Part shown: one piece after another, positions 1-8,760 of the stretch
Layout: the number at the start of each line of letters is the position of its first letter
Numbering within the stretch: position 1 is the stretch's first letter
Assembly (NCBI RefSeq): GCF_039544005.1
Contig: NZ_BAABKV010000001.1
Coordinates: 5,270,001 to 5,334,000, forward strand
Reading direction: 5' to 3'
Length of the DNA stretch: 64,000 nt
Source of the DNA: Kitasatospora paranensis
GTDB taxonomy: Bacteria > Actinomycetota > Actinomycetes > Streptomycetales > Streptomycetaceae
Program-made: the position numbers and the translations under genes
The notes under the pieces: generated by a model
Told to the model about the DNA's origin: nothing
Databases searched by the model: none
What the model saw: the letters and a program-made list of their open reading frames with translations, nothing else

Positions 1-180
1 GACCCGCTGCACCCCGGCCACCTGAGCCACCTCAGCCAGGGCAGCGCCGGGATGTCCTGGCTGGTCGAACGGGAGTGCGGGATCGCGGCCCCGGCGGGCC
101 TGGTCCGGATCCTGCTGGACCGCTGGGTGGCCGGTTCGCCCGTGACCCGGGCCTACCGGGACCTCGAAGAGGTCTGCTGA
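1..180 (+). CDS. C-terminal end of an unidentified protein (partial)
   Basis: The window opens inside a reading frame that continues from base 1 and ends at a TGA at 178-180, leaving 59 residues. The fragment ends with RAYRDLEEVC and has the codon use of its neighbours, so it is probably a real gene tail. I do not recognise the family. It lies 86 bases before def on the same strand, and no clear terminator separates them, so co-transcription is possible. Confidence 0.6.
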   Translation, partial: DPLHPGHLSHLSQGSAGMSWLVERECGIAAPAGLVRILLDRWVAGSPVTRAYRDLEEVC

Positions 181-266
181 GCCGCTCCCCGTAAGGGCCG
201 GGGCCCCCGGAGGGGCCGTACCCTTGACCCATCCACCGGACGCATCCACGGAAGCGGAACTGAAGC

Positions 267-886
267 ATGGCCGACGAGCACGCGCACGACCACGAGCAGG
301 ACGAGACCCCGGAGCTGAAGGTCGTCGGCGAGGAGCCGGACCTCTCGAAGGGCACCGCCCGGCCGATCACCGTGGTCGGCAACCCCGTCCTGCACCACGA
401 GTGCCGGGACGTCACCGCCTTCGACGCCGAACTCGCCGCCCTCGTGGACGACATGTTCGTCTCGATGTACGCGGCGGAGGGTGTCGGCCTGGCGGCCAAC
501 CAGATCGGCGTCGACCTCAAGGTCTTCGTCTACGACTGCCCCGACGACGACGGCGTGCGCCACGTCGGCCACATCGTCAACCCCGTCCTGGAGGAGCTGC
601 CGGCCGGCCGCCGCACCCTGGACGACTCGCCGGAGGGCTGCCTCTCCGTCCCGACCGCGTACCAGGACCTCGCCCGGCCCGACTACGCCGCCGTGACCGG
701 CCTGGACAAGGACGGCAACCCCGTCCGGATCGAGGGCACCGGCTTCTTCGCCCGCTGCCTCCAGCACGAGACCGACCACCTGTACGGGTACCTCTACATC
801 GACCGCCTCTCCAAGCGCGACCGCAAGGACGCCCTGAAGCAGATGGCCGAGGGCACCCCAAGTACGCGACGGTGCCGAACGCCTGA
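267..886 (+). CDS. def: Peptide deformylase, with an apparent 1-base frameshift near its end
   Basis: This metalloenzyme removes the N-formyl group from new polypeptides. All three family motifs are present: GVGLAANQIG (about residue 71), EGCLS (about 124) and QHETDH (about 167), whose Cys and two His bind the metal. ATG 267 has a GGAAGCGG ribosome site. Read literally, the frame misses its stop and runs through the terminator into the antisense of nrdB. One extra C in the CCCC run at about 857-860 restores the ending GTPKYATVPNA and a stop at 886, giving 206 residues, the usual length. An assembly error is far likelier than a real fusion. Confidence 0.93.
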
Positions 887-898
887 CGGCACGGCCGA

Positions 899-951
899 GG
901 CAACGGCGAAGGTCCGCCCCCGTACCGCGGGGGCGGACCTTCGCCGTTGCC
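899..951. terminator. Bidirectional terminator between def and nrdB
   Basis: Two perfect 24-base inverted arms (899-922 and 928-951) flank a 5-base loop. The hairpin sits between the convergent genes def and nrdB and can serve both. It lies directly after nrdB, so the operon ends there and there is no room for the small nrdS gene known downstream of nrdAB in S. coelicolor. Confidence 0.9.
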
Positions 952-959
952 GGCGGACT

Positions 960-1988
960 CTAGAAGTCGTCGTCGAAGGAGACCGAGCCCTCGACGGCGA
1001 CCTGGTACGCGGAGACCCGGCGCTCGAAGAAGTTGGTCAGCTCCTGGACGTTCTGCAGCTCCATGAACCCGAAGGGGTTGGTGGAGCCGTAGCGGATCGG
1101 CAGGCCGAGCCGGGCGAGGCGCTGGTCGGCGACGGCCTCCAGGTACTGCCGCATCGACTCGGTGTTCATGCCGGGCAGGCCGTCGCCGCAGAGGTCCTGC
1201 GCGAACTGCAGCTCGGCCTCGACGGCCTCCTCCAGCATCGTGGTGACCTGCTTGGCCAGCTCGTCGTCGAAGAGGTCGGGCTCCTCCTCGCGGACGGTGT
1301 CGACCACCGACATGGCGAAGTCCATGTGCATGGACTCGTCGCGGAACACCCAGTTGGTGCCGGTCGCCAGGCCGTGCAGCAGGCCCCGGCTGCGGAACCA
1401 GTACACGTACGCGAAGGCGCCGTAGAAGAACAGCCCCTCGACGCAGGCCGCGAAGCAGATCAGGTTGAGCAGGAAGGCCCGGCGGTCGTCCTTGGTCTGC
1501 AGCGAGTCGATGTGGTCGACCGCGTTCATGTACGTGAAGCAGAACTGCGCCTTCTGGTGGATGGAGGGGATGTTCTCCACCGCCGCGAAGGCCGCCGCGC
1601 GGTCGTCCGGGTCGGGCAGGTAGGTGTCGAGCAGCGTCAGGTAGAACTGGACGTGCACGGCCTCTTCGAACAGCTGCCGGGACAGGTAGAGCCGGGCCTC
1701 GGGGGAGTTGATGTGCTTGTAGAGGCTCAGCACCACGTTGTTGGAGACGATCGAGTCGCCGGTCGCGAAGAAGGCGACCAGCCGGCCGATCATGTGCCGC
1801 TCGCCGTCGCTGAGCTTGGCGAGGTCGGCCACGTCGGAGTGCAGGTCCACCTCCTCCACCGTCCAGGTGTTCTTGATGGCGTCCCGGTAGCGGTCGTAGA
1901 ACGACGGGTAGCGCATCGGGCGGAGCGTCAGTTCGAAGCCCGGGTCGAGCAGCATCTTCTGGCGGTCGGCGTCGGTCGGGGAGCTCAC
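960..1988 (-). CDS. nrdB: Ribonucleotide reductase class Ia, small (radical) subunit
   Basis: NrdB houses the diiron-tyrosyl radical that starts ribonucleotide reduction in NrdA. The 342-residue length fits the R2 family. Iron-ligand patterns are visible in EEAVHVQFY and DESMHMDFA, and the aromatic core in EGLFFYGAFAYVYW. The GTG start overlaps the nrdA stop by four bases (GTGA), so the genes are translationally coupled in the order nrdA-nrdB. Riboswitch and NrdR control upstream of nrdA should also govern it. Confidence 0.96.
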   Translation of the reverse strand: MSSPTDADRQKMLLDPGFELTLRPMRYPSFYDRYRDAIKNTWTVEEVDLHSDVADLAKLSDGERHMIGRLVAFFATGDSIVSNNVVLSLYKHINSPEARLYLSRQLFEEAVHVQFYLTLLDTYLPDPDDRAAAFAAVENIPSIHQKAQFCFTYMNAVDHIDSLQTKDDRRAFLLNLICFAACVEGLFFYGAFAYVYWFRSRGLLHGLATGTNWVFRDESMHMDFAMSVVDTVREEEPDLFDDELAKQVTTMLEEAVEAELQFAQDLCGDGLPGMNTESMRQYLEAVADQRLARLGLPIRYGSTNPFGFMELQNVQELTNFFERRVSAYQVAVEGSVSFDDDF

Positions 1989-4399
1989 TGGCAGGCCTCG
2001 CAGGACTCGGGGTTCTCCAGGGAGCAGGCGATGGCGTCCTGCTCCTCCTGGCTCATGGTCGGCGCGGGGACCGGCACCGCGGTGGCGGTCCGGGCGCCGG
2101 TGGCGGCCTGGGCGATCCGGGTGGCCGGGCGCGAGCGCAGGTAGTAGGTGGTCTTCAGGCCGACCTTCCAGGCGTACGCGTACATCGAGCTGAGCTTGCC
2201 GATGGTGGGCGCGGCCATGAAGAGGTTCAGCGACTGGCTCTGGTCGATGTACGGCATGCGGGCCGCGGCCAGGTCGATCAGCGCGCGCTGCGGCAGCTCC
2301 CAGGCCGTGCGGTACAGCGAGCGGACCTCGACGGGCAGCCAGTTGAGCTCCTGCACCGAGCCGTTGGCCTCGCGCAGGGCGTCCCGGGTCTGCTGGTCCC
2401 AGACGCCGAGCGCCTTCAGCTCGCGCACCAGGTACGGGTTGACCTGGAGGAACTCACCGGAGAGGGTCTCGCGCTTGAACAGGTTGGACACCTGCGGCTC
2501 GATGCACTCGTACACGCCGGCGATCGAGGCGATGGTGGCGGTCGGCGCGATCGCCAGCAGCAGCGAGTTGCGCAGGCCGGTCTCCGCGATCCGGGCGCGC
2601 AGCGCCTCCCAGCGGCCGGTCCACTGCGGGGCGGCCGAGGCGAAGTGGTCGATGTGCAGCTCGCCGCGGGCGGCGCGGGTCTCGGCGTACGCCTCGTGGC
2701 GGCCGAACCGCTCGGCGAGGTCGGCGGAGCGCTCGTAGGCGGTGAGCATGATCCGCTCGGAGATCAGGGTGGAGAGGGCCTTCGCCTCGGCGGAGTCGAA
2801 GTCGATCCGCAGCTGGAAGAAGACGTCCTGCAGGCCCATGATGCCCAGGCCCACCGGGCGCCAGCGGGAGTTGGACGCACCGGCCTCGGTGGTCGGGTAG
2901 AAGTTGATGTCGATGACCCGGTCCAGGAAGGTCACGGCCGTGCGCACGGTGGCGTCCAGGCGCTCCCAGTCCATCGCACCCACCAGGTCGGCGGCGGTGG
3001 CGCCGGGCGCGACGTGGGCGCCGAGGTTCACCGAGCCGAGGTTGCAGACGGCCGTCTCGGAGTCGTCGGTGACCTCCAGGATCTCCGTGCACAGGTTGGA
3101 GGAGTGCACGGTGCGGCCGGGCAGCGCGGTCTGGTTGGCGGCCCGGTTGGAGGCGTCCTTGAAGGTCATCCAGCCGTTGCCGGTCTGCGCGAGGGTGCGC
3201 ATCATCCGGGCGTACAGGGTCTGCGCCGGGATGGTGCGGACGGCCTTGCCGGCCAGCTCGGCCTTGAGGTACGCCTCGTCGAAGTCGGCGCCCCACAGGT
3301 CGACCAGCTCGGGCACGTCGGCGGGGGAGAACAGCGACCAGTCCTGGTTCGCGTTGACCCGGCGCATGAACTCGTCCGGGATCCAGTGCGCGAGGTTCAG
3401 GTTGTGGGTACGGCGGGCCTCCTCGCCGGTGTTGTCGCGCAGTTCGAGGAACTCCTCGATGTCCGCGTGCCAGGTCTCCAGGTAGACGCAGGCCGCGCCC
3501 TTGCGGCGGCCGCCCTGGTTGACCGCGGCGACCGAGGAGTCGAGGGTGCGCAGGAACGGCACGATGCCGTTGGACTTGCCGTTGGTGCCGCGGATGAGCG
3601 AACCGCGCGAGCGGATCCGGGAGTAGGACAGGCCGATGCCGCCGGCGTGCTTGGACAGCCGGGCGATCTGCGCGTACCGGTTGTAGATCGAGTCGAGGTT
3701 GTCCAGCGGCGAGTCCAGCAGGTAGCAGGAGGACATCTGCGGGTGCTTGGTGCCGGAGTTGAAGAGCGTCGGAGAGGACGTCAGGTACTCCAGACGGCTC
3801 ATCAGCCGGTACAGCTCGGCGACCTCGGCCACCGACTGCTCGCTGTCGCCGACCGCCAGGCCGGCGGCGACGCGCAGCAGGAAGTGCTGCGGGGTCTCCA
3901 CGACCTTGCGGGTGATCGGGTGGCGCAGCAGGTAGCGGGACTGGACGGTGCGCAGGCCGAAGTACTCGAACCGGTCGTCGCCCTGAGGGTCGAGCAGCGA
4001 GTCGAACAGGGCCGCGTGCCGGGCCACGAGGGCGGCGGTGGCATCGCCGATCAGGCCTTCGGCGTGGCCGACGGCGATCGAGGCGGCGAAGGAGACCGCC
4101 CCCTGCGAGACGGCCTCGTCCTGGATCTCCAGGGCGAGCAGCCGGGCCGCGAGCTTCGAGTACTGGGGGTCCTCGGCGATCATCGACGCGGCGGCCTCCA
4201 CGGCCAGCCCGCGCAGCTCGGCGAAGTCCGAGCCGGCGTGGCGTCCGCGCAGCGCGGCGGCGGCGACGTGACCGGGGTCCACCTGGGGGAGGTCGGTGCT
4301 GCGGTCGGTGAGCAGCCGGAGCAACGCCGCACCGGGGTCGTTCCGGGCGGAGTCGGCGAGACCCTGGGAGGGCAGGGTGACTGAGGCAGCGACGGTCAA
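1985..4399 (-). CDS. nrdA: Ribonucleotide reductase class Ia, large (catalytic) subunit
   Basis: NrdA reduces ribonucleoside diphosphates to deoxy forms in the cytoplasm. Catalytic features include SSNLCTEI (substrate-site Asn, Cys, Glu), AVCNLGSVNLG and a C-terminal CEAC pair that re-reduces the active site. I prefer the TTG start at 4399, behind an AGGAGAG ribosome site, over the ATG at 4486: it gives 804 residues starting MTVAAS and leaves the upstream RNA as a leader. That leader of about 300 bases carries a cobalamin riboswitch and NrdR-like boxes, so adenosylcobalamin should repress the operon in favour of a B12-dependent class II reductase elsewhere. Confidence 0.95.
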   Translation of the reverse strand: MTVAASVTLPSQGLADSARNDPGAALLRLLTDRSTDLPQVDPGHVAAAALRGRHAGSDFAELRGLAVEAAASMIAEDPQYSKLAARLLALEIQDEAVSQGAVSFAASIAVGHAEGLIGDATAALVARHAALFDSLLDPQGDDRFEYFGLRTVQSRYLLRHPITRKVVETPQHFLLRVAAGLAVGDSEQSVAEVAELYRLMSRLEYLTSSPTLFNSGTKHPQMSSCYLLDSPLDNLDSIYNRYAQIARLSKHAGGIGLSYSRIRSRGSLIRGTNGKSNGIVPFLRTLDSSVAAVNQGGRRKGAACVYLETWHADIEEFLELRDNTGEEARRTHNLNLAHWIPDEFMRRVNANQDWSLFSPADVPELVDLWGADFDEAYLKAELAGKAVRTIPAQTLYARMMRTLAQTGNGWMTFKDASNRAANQTALPGRTVHSSNLCTEILEVTDDSETAVCNLGSVNLGAHVAPGATAADLVGAMDWERLDATVRTAVTFLDRVIDINFYPTTEAGASNSRWRPVGLGIMGLQDVFFQLRIDFDSAEAKALSTLISERIMLTAYERSADLAERFGRHEAYAETRAARGELHIDHFASAAPQWTGRWEALRARIAETGLRNSLLLAIAPTATIASIAGVYECIEPQVSNLFKRETLSGEFLQVNPYLVRELKALGVWDQQTRDALREANGSVQELNWLPVEVRSLYRTAWELPQRALIDLAAARMPYIDQSQSLNLFMAAPTIGKLSSMYAYAWKVGLKTTYYLRSRPATRIAQAATGARTATAVPVPAPTMSQEEQDAIACSLENPESCEACQ

Positions 4400-4562
4400 G
4401 GCGCACTCTCTCCTGTGGCGGCAGCGGTCGGGGCACCTCCCGGCTGGGGAGGCCGCCCGGGCCGGCGCGGCAGGGGAGGACGGCACGCCCGATCGTGATC
4501 GGGGCGCGCACCGCCCACCCGGCCCACCCGCGAGGCCCGGACGTACAGCTGTGCTTCATGGC

Positions 4563-4690
4563 CTCTGCGGGGAAGCCCTGTGGCACACGGTCGGCAGGTC
4601 CTCGGACTGTGCGGGCCCCGGCGTAGGGGAGCCTGCTCACCGTTGCGGGGCAGTCCCGGACTTCCACCGGATTCCCCTGCGTCGACAGCG
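4563..4690 (-). ncRNA. Cobalamin (adenosylcobalamin) riboswitch in the nrdAB leader
   Basis: Read on the minus strand, the conserved cobalamin elements appear in order: CCGGTGGAAGTCCGGGACTG (4651-4670), CCCCGCAACGGT (4639-4650) and a B12 box AGTCCGAGGACCTGCC (4593-4608), closed by a GC-rich stem. The element ends about 160 bases before the nrdA start. A riboswitch of this class is known to shut off nrdABS in S. coelicolor when B12 is available. A GATCGTGATC-centred hairpin at about 4486-4505 could be part of the expression platform, but I cannot resolve the switch. Confidence 0.95.
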
Positions 4691-4696
4691 AGAGTG

Positions 4697-4743
4697 AGCA
4701 TACATGTTGTGGTGTCTCGTTGATGTACCCCCATATCTTGTGC
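4697..4743 (-). promoter_or_regulatory. Pair of NrdR-like boxes upstream of nrdA
   Basis: On the minus strand GCACAAGATATGGGGG (4728-4743) and CCACAACATGTATGCT (4697-4712) share the pattern CACAA-n-AT-n-T. Their starts are 31 bases apart, about three helical turns, as in known NrdR operators. Each matches roughly 10 of 16 consensus positions, so the call rests on spacing, similarity and location. NrdR is the general repressor of ribonucleotide reductase genes. Confidence 0.55.
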
Positions 4744-4896
4744 ACGGAGCGTGTCGCGTCCGTGTCGCGTCCGTGGCGCGGGCTGCCCGGAGGACCACGT
4801 TCCGCGCATCCGTCCCGCCCCCGACCTGCCCGTCCTGCTCACGGAATGGTCACCACCCGGGACCCTCGTGGGCGCCATGGCCTACGATCTCAGCTC

Positions 4897-5995
4897 ATGA
4901 GCGACGGAACGGGAGCACCGCCCGGCTGGAATGGTCAGCCCGCATCCCAGGGGGGCCGTCCGGTACCCCCGAGGGTCAGGCGACGCAGGGTGGTCAGCCC
5001 TTCCCGCCGCAGGCCGGATTCGGCCCGCCGACGTTCCCTTCGCAGGCGACCCCGCCCCCGTGGCAGACGCAGCCGTCCGCCGGTTCCGCGATGCCGGACT
5101 GGGAGGCGCTCGCCGAGCGGCACGAGGCCAGGTCCCGCAAGCGCAAGCTGATGTGGACCGGCGGCATCGTGCTCGCGGCGGTCGTGCTCGGCGGTGCCGT
5201 CGGCACGGTCGTGGTCGGCGGCATGCACCACGGCCCGACCCCCGGCCCGACGGCCAGCGGCAGCAGTGCGGCCTCCCCCGCCCGTCCGGGTCCGGCGCCT
5301 CCGCGGCGGCCAACTCGCCCACCGTGGCCGGGCAGCCGGAGCTGCTCGCCGACCGCTCCGGGCAGTCGAACATAGCCATGGGGCCGGACGCGCAGCTGAG
5401 CGAGGTCCAGGGCGGCTGGGCGCTGCGGCTGCGCAGCAACGGCAACTCCTTCGCGCAGTCCGCCAACCAGGTCGTGGACGTCACCAAGAGCTTCTCCATC
5501 TCCGCCTGGGTCTACAACGAGGCTCCCGGCGGCTCCCGTTCGGCGATCAGTGAGGGCGACGGGGTCTCGTACTCCTTCGACCTGGCGCGGGACGACGCGA
5601 ACGGCAAGCAGGCCTGGGTGTTCCGGGTCCAGACCAAGGACGGCGGCGCGGACGGCACGGTCGTCACCGCCACCGCCCCCACCACCCTGGCGACGGTCGG
5701 TCAGTGGGCGCTGCTCACCGGCGTGTACGACGCCGACCAGAAGGCCGTCACGCTCTACGTCAACGGGGCGTCGGCCGCCACCGAGAAGGTCGGCGGCGGC
5801 ATCTGGGCCGGTCCGGGCCCGCTGCAGCTCGGCCGCAGCCGGCACCACGGCATCTGGGGCGGCAGCTGGGCCGGCGTCATCGGCCGCATCCTGGTCTGGG
5901 ACAAGGCGCTGAATCCCACGCAGGTCGCCAGCCTCAAGGGCGGCGGCACCGGTCTGAGTGCCAAGCCCAGCGGCTCCTGGCTGGTCGGCGGCTGA
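4897..5995 (+). CDS. LamG-domain (concanavalin-like) membrane-anchored protein, two frameshifts
   Basis: An N-terminal Pro/Gln/Gly-rich cytoplasmic tail is followed by basic RSRKRKLMW and one membrane helix (about residues 85-108), then a Gly/Ser/Ala linker and a LamG/LamGL jelly-roll domain of about 200 residues (SISAWVYNE, WALLTGVYDA, VTLYVNGA). The LamG half would face outside and may bind glycans. The ATG at 4897 begins MSDGTGAPPG. Two one-base losses, in the G run near 4950 and around 5275-5295, must be repaired to join the parts (366 residues). It lies just upstream of the glycan cluster on the same strand, which fits a surface role. The ligand is unknown. Confidence 0.75.
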
Positions 5996-6346
5996 CGGTC
6001 CGTCCACTCCGCCGCCGGCCCCGCGAAGCCGGCGGTGTGGCCCCGCACACATCTGGCGTTGTGTCACAGCCATGCCCAGTATGAAAAGATGACGCCCGTT
6101 GGAACGGGGAAGCGACCGTCGGCTATCGTCGGGTCGCATCGGGTTGCGGTGTCGGCCGAACATGGTCGGCCGCGGCCCCGGGGGATCGGGTGTTCGACGC
6201 GTGAGGGGTCGACGGGCCATGGCCTGTGACCAACCCGGGCCGTCCGTACCGCACTGAACGTGCCGTCCCGATGCCCGCCCCCGGTCCTGCCGTTCGCCGC
6301 ACGGGGGTGTGCGGCCACACGCAGCAGCTTTCAGGGGGAAGAGAGC
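5996..6346 (+). other. Intergenic region upstream of the glycan cluster
   Basis: This 351-base gap holds no convincing gene. It is the likely promoter and leader region of the glycosyltransferase operon. A weak promoter-like pair TTGTGT (6059-6064) and TATGAA (6080-6085) is visible, but its 15-base spacing is short. AGGGGGAA just before 6347 is the ribosome site of the first gene. Confidence 0.4.
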
Positions 6347-7096
6347 GTGAACACTCTGTCCATCGTCATTCCCGCACTCAACGAGGCGTCAAACCTCCCG
6401 GCGGTGATGGGCACGGTGCCGGTGGCGGAGCTTGCCGCAGCCGGCTGGCGGACGGAGGTCGTGGTGGTCGACAACGCCTCCACCGACGACACCGCCGCGG
6501 TCGCCCACGCACTGGGTGCCCGGGTCGTCCACCAGCCCGAGCGCGGCTACGGGAACGCCTACCTGGCGGGCTTCGACGTCGCCACCGGCGACGTCATAGC
6601 CACCGGCGACGCGGACTGCACCTACCCGTTCGACGCCCTCCCGGACCTGTTGCGCACTCTGGTCGACCAGGACGTCGAGTTCATGACGACGGATCGGCTG
6701 CACCGCACCAACCGGCGCGCCATGAAGGCCTCGCACTTCGTGGCCAACCACGCCCTCAGCGCGCTGAGCCGTACGCTCTTCCGCAACGGCCTGCGGGACT
6801 CCCAGTCCGGCATGTGGATCTTCCGGCGCTACATCTGGGACGGCCTGGACGTCCGGTCGGCCGGCATGGCGTTCTCCCAGGAGATCAAGAACGCCGCGAC
6901 CACGGCCGGGTACCGGTTCATGGAGGTCCCCATCGAGTACCGGACCCGCGGCGGCGAGGTGAAGCTGAACGCCCTGCCCGACGGCATGGCCAACCTCCGG
7001 CAGCTGTTCAACCACCGCTTCCGCCGCCAGGGCGGCCGCGGCGAGGCAGGCATCCCCGCCCAGAAGCAGCGCAGCGAGCGGTACGAGGCGGTATGA
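6347..7096 (+). CDS. Family 2 glycosyltransferase (dolichol-phosphate-sugar synthase-like)
   Basis: A 249-residue GT-A-fold glycosyltransferase with LSIVIPALNE at the N-terminus, the nucleotide-binding VVVDNASTDDT and the metal-binding GDADCTYP. It lacks C-terminal membrane helices, as in DPM1-type enzymes that charge polyprenyl phosphate with a sugar. The start is GTG 6347 after AGGGGGAAGAGAGC; an ATG farther upstream lacks a ribosome site. It is the first gene of the run, and its stop overlaps the next start (ATGA at 7093). It probably makes a lipid-linked sugar donor for the membrane enzyme at 8757. Confidence 0.88.
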   Translation: MNTLSIVIPALNEASNLPAVMGTVPVAELAAAGWRTEVVVVDNASTDDTAAVAHALGARVVHQPERGYGNAYLAGFDVATGDVIATGDADCTYPFDALPDLLRTLVDQDVEFMTTDRLHRTNRRAMKASHFVANHALSALSRTLFRNGLRDSQSGMWIFRRYIWDGLDVRSAGMAFSQEIKNAATTAGYRFMEVPIEYRTRGGEVKLNALPDGMANLRQLFNHRFRRQGGRGEAGIPAQKQRSERYEAV

Positions 7097-7624
7097 GCAC
7101 CCGCTCCGACAGCCCCCGCGGGAGGCCGACGAGGAGACCGGTCCCGAGCCGCCCGGGCGGCCCGACCCCGGCCGCCGCCGGCGGCGCCCCGGGCCCCGCG
7201 CCGGCGGCTGTTCGCCCCGGTCCTGGCCGGCTGTCTCGCGGCAGCGCTGGCCTGGACGCTCTGGACGGTGCCCGCCACCCACGAGATCCTGCTGGACTCC
7301 TTCACCGAGCGCCCGCAGACCTACGCCGAGCTGTTCTTCACCGGCCCGCCCGGATTCGAGGGCTCCACCGTGGTCGTCCCGGTCGCGGTGACCGACCACG
7401 GCGAGGGCGCCAAGGGCTACCAGGTCAGGGTCAGCCTCGAATCCCCCTCCGGCCAGATCCTCGCCGCCTCGACCACCGACCTGAAGGCCCGCTACGGCGC
7501 CCCGGTGAAGATGGTCGCCCGCCTGCAGACCAACGCCGACGTGGCCCTGGTCAGGGTGGCCCTGGTCGGCCGCCCGCAGAGCCTGTACTTCCGCTTCGGG
7601 AAGTCGCAGACCCCCCATGCCTGA
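7093..7624 (+). CDS. Small single-pass membrane protein of the glycan cluster, frameshifted
   Basis: The ATG overlaps the stop of the preceding GT2 gene. The protein has a charged Pro/Arg-rich N-terminal tail, one membrane helix (LFAPVLAGCLAAALAW) and an extracytoplasmic beta-rich domain of about 110 residues ending FRFGKSQTPHA. Three frames must be joined: one missing C near 7113-7120 and another near 7195-7203, giving about 177 residues. I recognise no family. Its place between glycosyltransferase genes suggests an accessory or assembly role, which is inference. Confidence 0.6.
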
Positions 7625-7671
7625 GGCCGCCGCATGAACTCCCGACGAGACGTCCCCGCCCTGGAAGCCTG

Positions 7672-8760
7672 ATGCGCACGATCCTGCAGGTCACGCCCTA
7701 CTACCCGCCCCACCTCGGCGGCCTCGAACGCGTCGTGGAGAACCTCTCCGTCGAGCTGGCCCGGCGCCACCGCGTCCGCGTCGTCACCACCGTCCTCGGC
7801 GCCGGCGGCGCCCCGCGGCGCACCGAGGGGCCGCTCGCCGTGCGCCGGCACCGGGCCGTCGAGGTCGCGCACACCGCCCTGGCCCCCGGACTGCCGCTCT
7901 CCCTGCTGCGCGCGCCGCGCGACGCCGTGCTGCACCTGCACTGCGCACACGCCCTGATGCCGGAACTCGTCGCCCTGGCCGCGCGGCTGCGCCGGCGCCG
8001 GTTCGTCCTCCACTTCCACCTCGACGTGGACGCCTCCGGCCCGGTGGGCCGGCTGCTGCCCCTCTACAAGAAGCACGTCCTGGCCCGGGTGATGCGGGCC
8101 GCCGCCGCCGTGATCGTGCTGACCGAGGAGCAGGGCGCCTTCGTCCGCGACGCCTACCGGGTGCCCGCCGGCCGCGTCCACGTGGTGCCCAACGGCGTCT
8201 CCGGCCGCTACTTCATGCCGGAACGCAGCCCCGGGCAGGGCCCGCTGCGGCTGCTCTACGTCGGCCGGCTCAGCGCCCAGAAGAACGTCGCACGGCTCCT
8301 GGACGCGATGAGCCTGGTCCGGCGGCCCGTCCGGCTGCGGATCGTCGGCGACGGCGAACTCCGGCCCCGGCTGGAGGAACAGGCCCGCCGCCTCGGGCTC
8401 GACGGCGTCGAGTTCACCGGCGGCCTGCTCGGCGACGACCTGGTCGACGCGTACGCCGGCGCCGACGCCTTCGTCCTGCCCTCGGACCGGGAGGGCATGC
8501 CGCTGGTCCTGCTGGAGGCGATGGCCGCCGCCCTGCCGGTGCTGGCCACCGACGTGCCGGGCAACCGCGAACTCGTCGGCGCCACCGGGCTGCTGGCCGC
8601 GCCCGAGCCCGCCGCGCTGGCCGCCGGGATCGACCGGCTCGCCGCCGACCCCGGGCTGCGGCGGGAGCTGTCCCGGGCCAGCGCCCGGGCCGCCGCCGGC
8701 CACGCCTGGGAGACGGTCGCCGCCCGGGTCGAGGCCGTCTACGCCGAGGCCGGCGTATGA
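7672..8760 (+). CDS. Family 4 glycosyltransferase
   Basis: This 362-residue GT-B enzyme opens with the acceptor-side motif VTPYYPPHLGGLERVV. It has the donor-binding region RLLYVGRLSAQKN and the EX7E-type motif REGMPLVLLEAM near the C-terminus. It should transfer a nucleotide-activated sugar to a lipid-linked acceptor at the inner membrane face. Its ATG overlaps the stop of a 12-codon frame (7634-7672), which may only be a coupling remnant. Its stop overlaps the next gene (ATGA at 8757). Donor and acceptor cannot be read from sequence. Confidence 0.9.
   Translation: MRTILQVTPYYPPHLGGLERVVENLSVELARRHRVRVVTTVLGAGGAPRRTEGPLAVRRHRAVEVAHTALAPGLPLSLLRAPRDAVLHLHCAHALMPELVALAARLRRRRFVLHFHLDVDASGPVGRLLPLYKKHVLARVMRAAAAVIVLTEEQGAFVRDAYRVPAGRVHVVPNGVSGRYFMPERSPGQGPLRLLYVGRLSAQKNVARLLDAMSLVRRPVRLRIVGDGELRPRLEEQARRLGLDGVEFTGGLLGDDLVDAYAGADAFVLPSDREGMPLVLLEAMAAALPVLATDVPGNRELVGATGLLAAPEPAALAAGIDRLAADPGLRRELSRASARAAAGHAWETVAARVEAVYAEAGV

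Noticed and set aside
267..2144. A 625-residue open frame beginning with peptide deformylase
   Set aside because: It crosses the def-nrdB terminator and continues antisense through nrdB; repairing one base gives the normal deformylase ending, so the long fusion is an artefact.
2645..4384. Long antisense frame over nrdA
   Set aside because: Val/Gly/Asp/Gln-rich product typical of antisense frames in high-GC genes; no ribosome site or motif.
2454..4745. Long frame overlapping nrdA on the same strand
   Set aside because: Its Arg/Pro/Ala-rich product has no domain and shadows nrdA in another frame, including the riboswitch.
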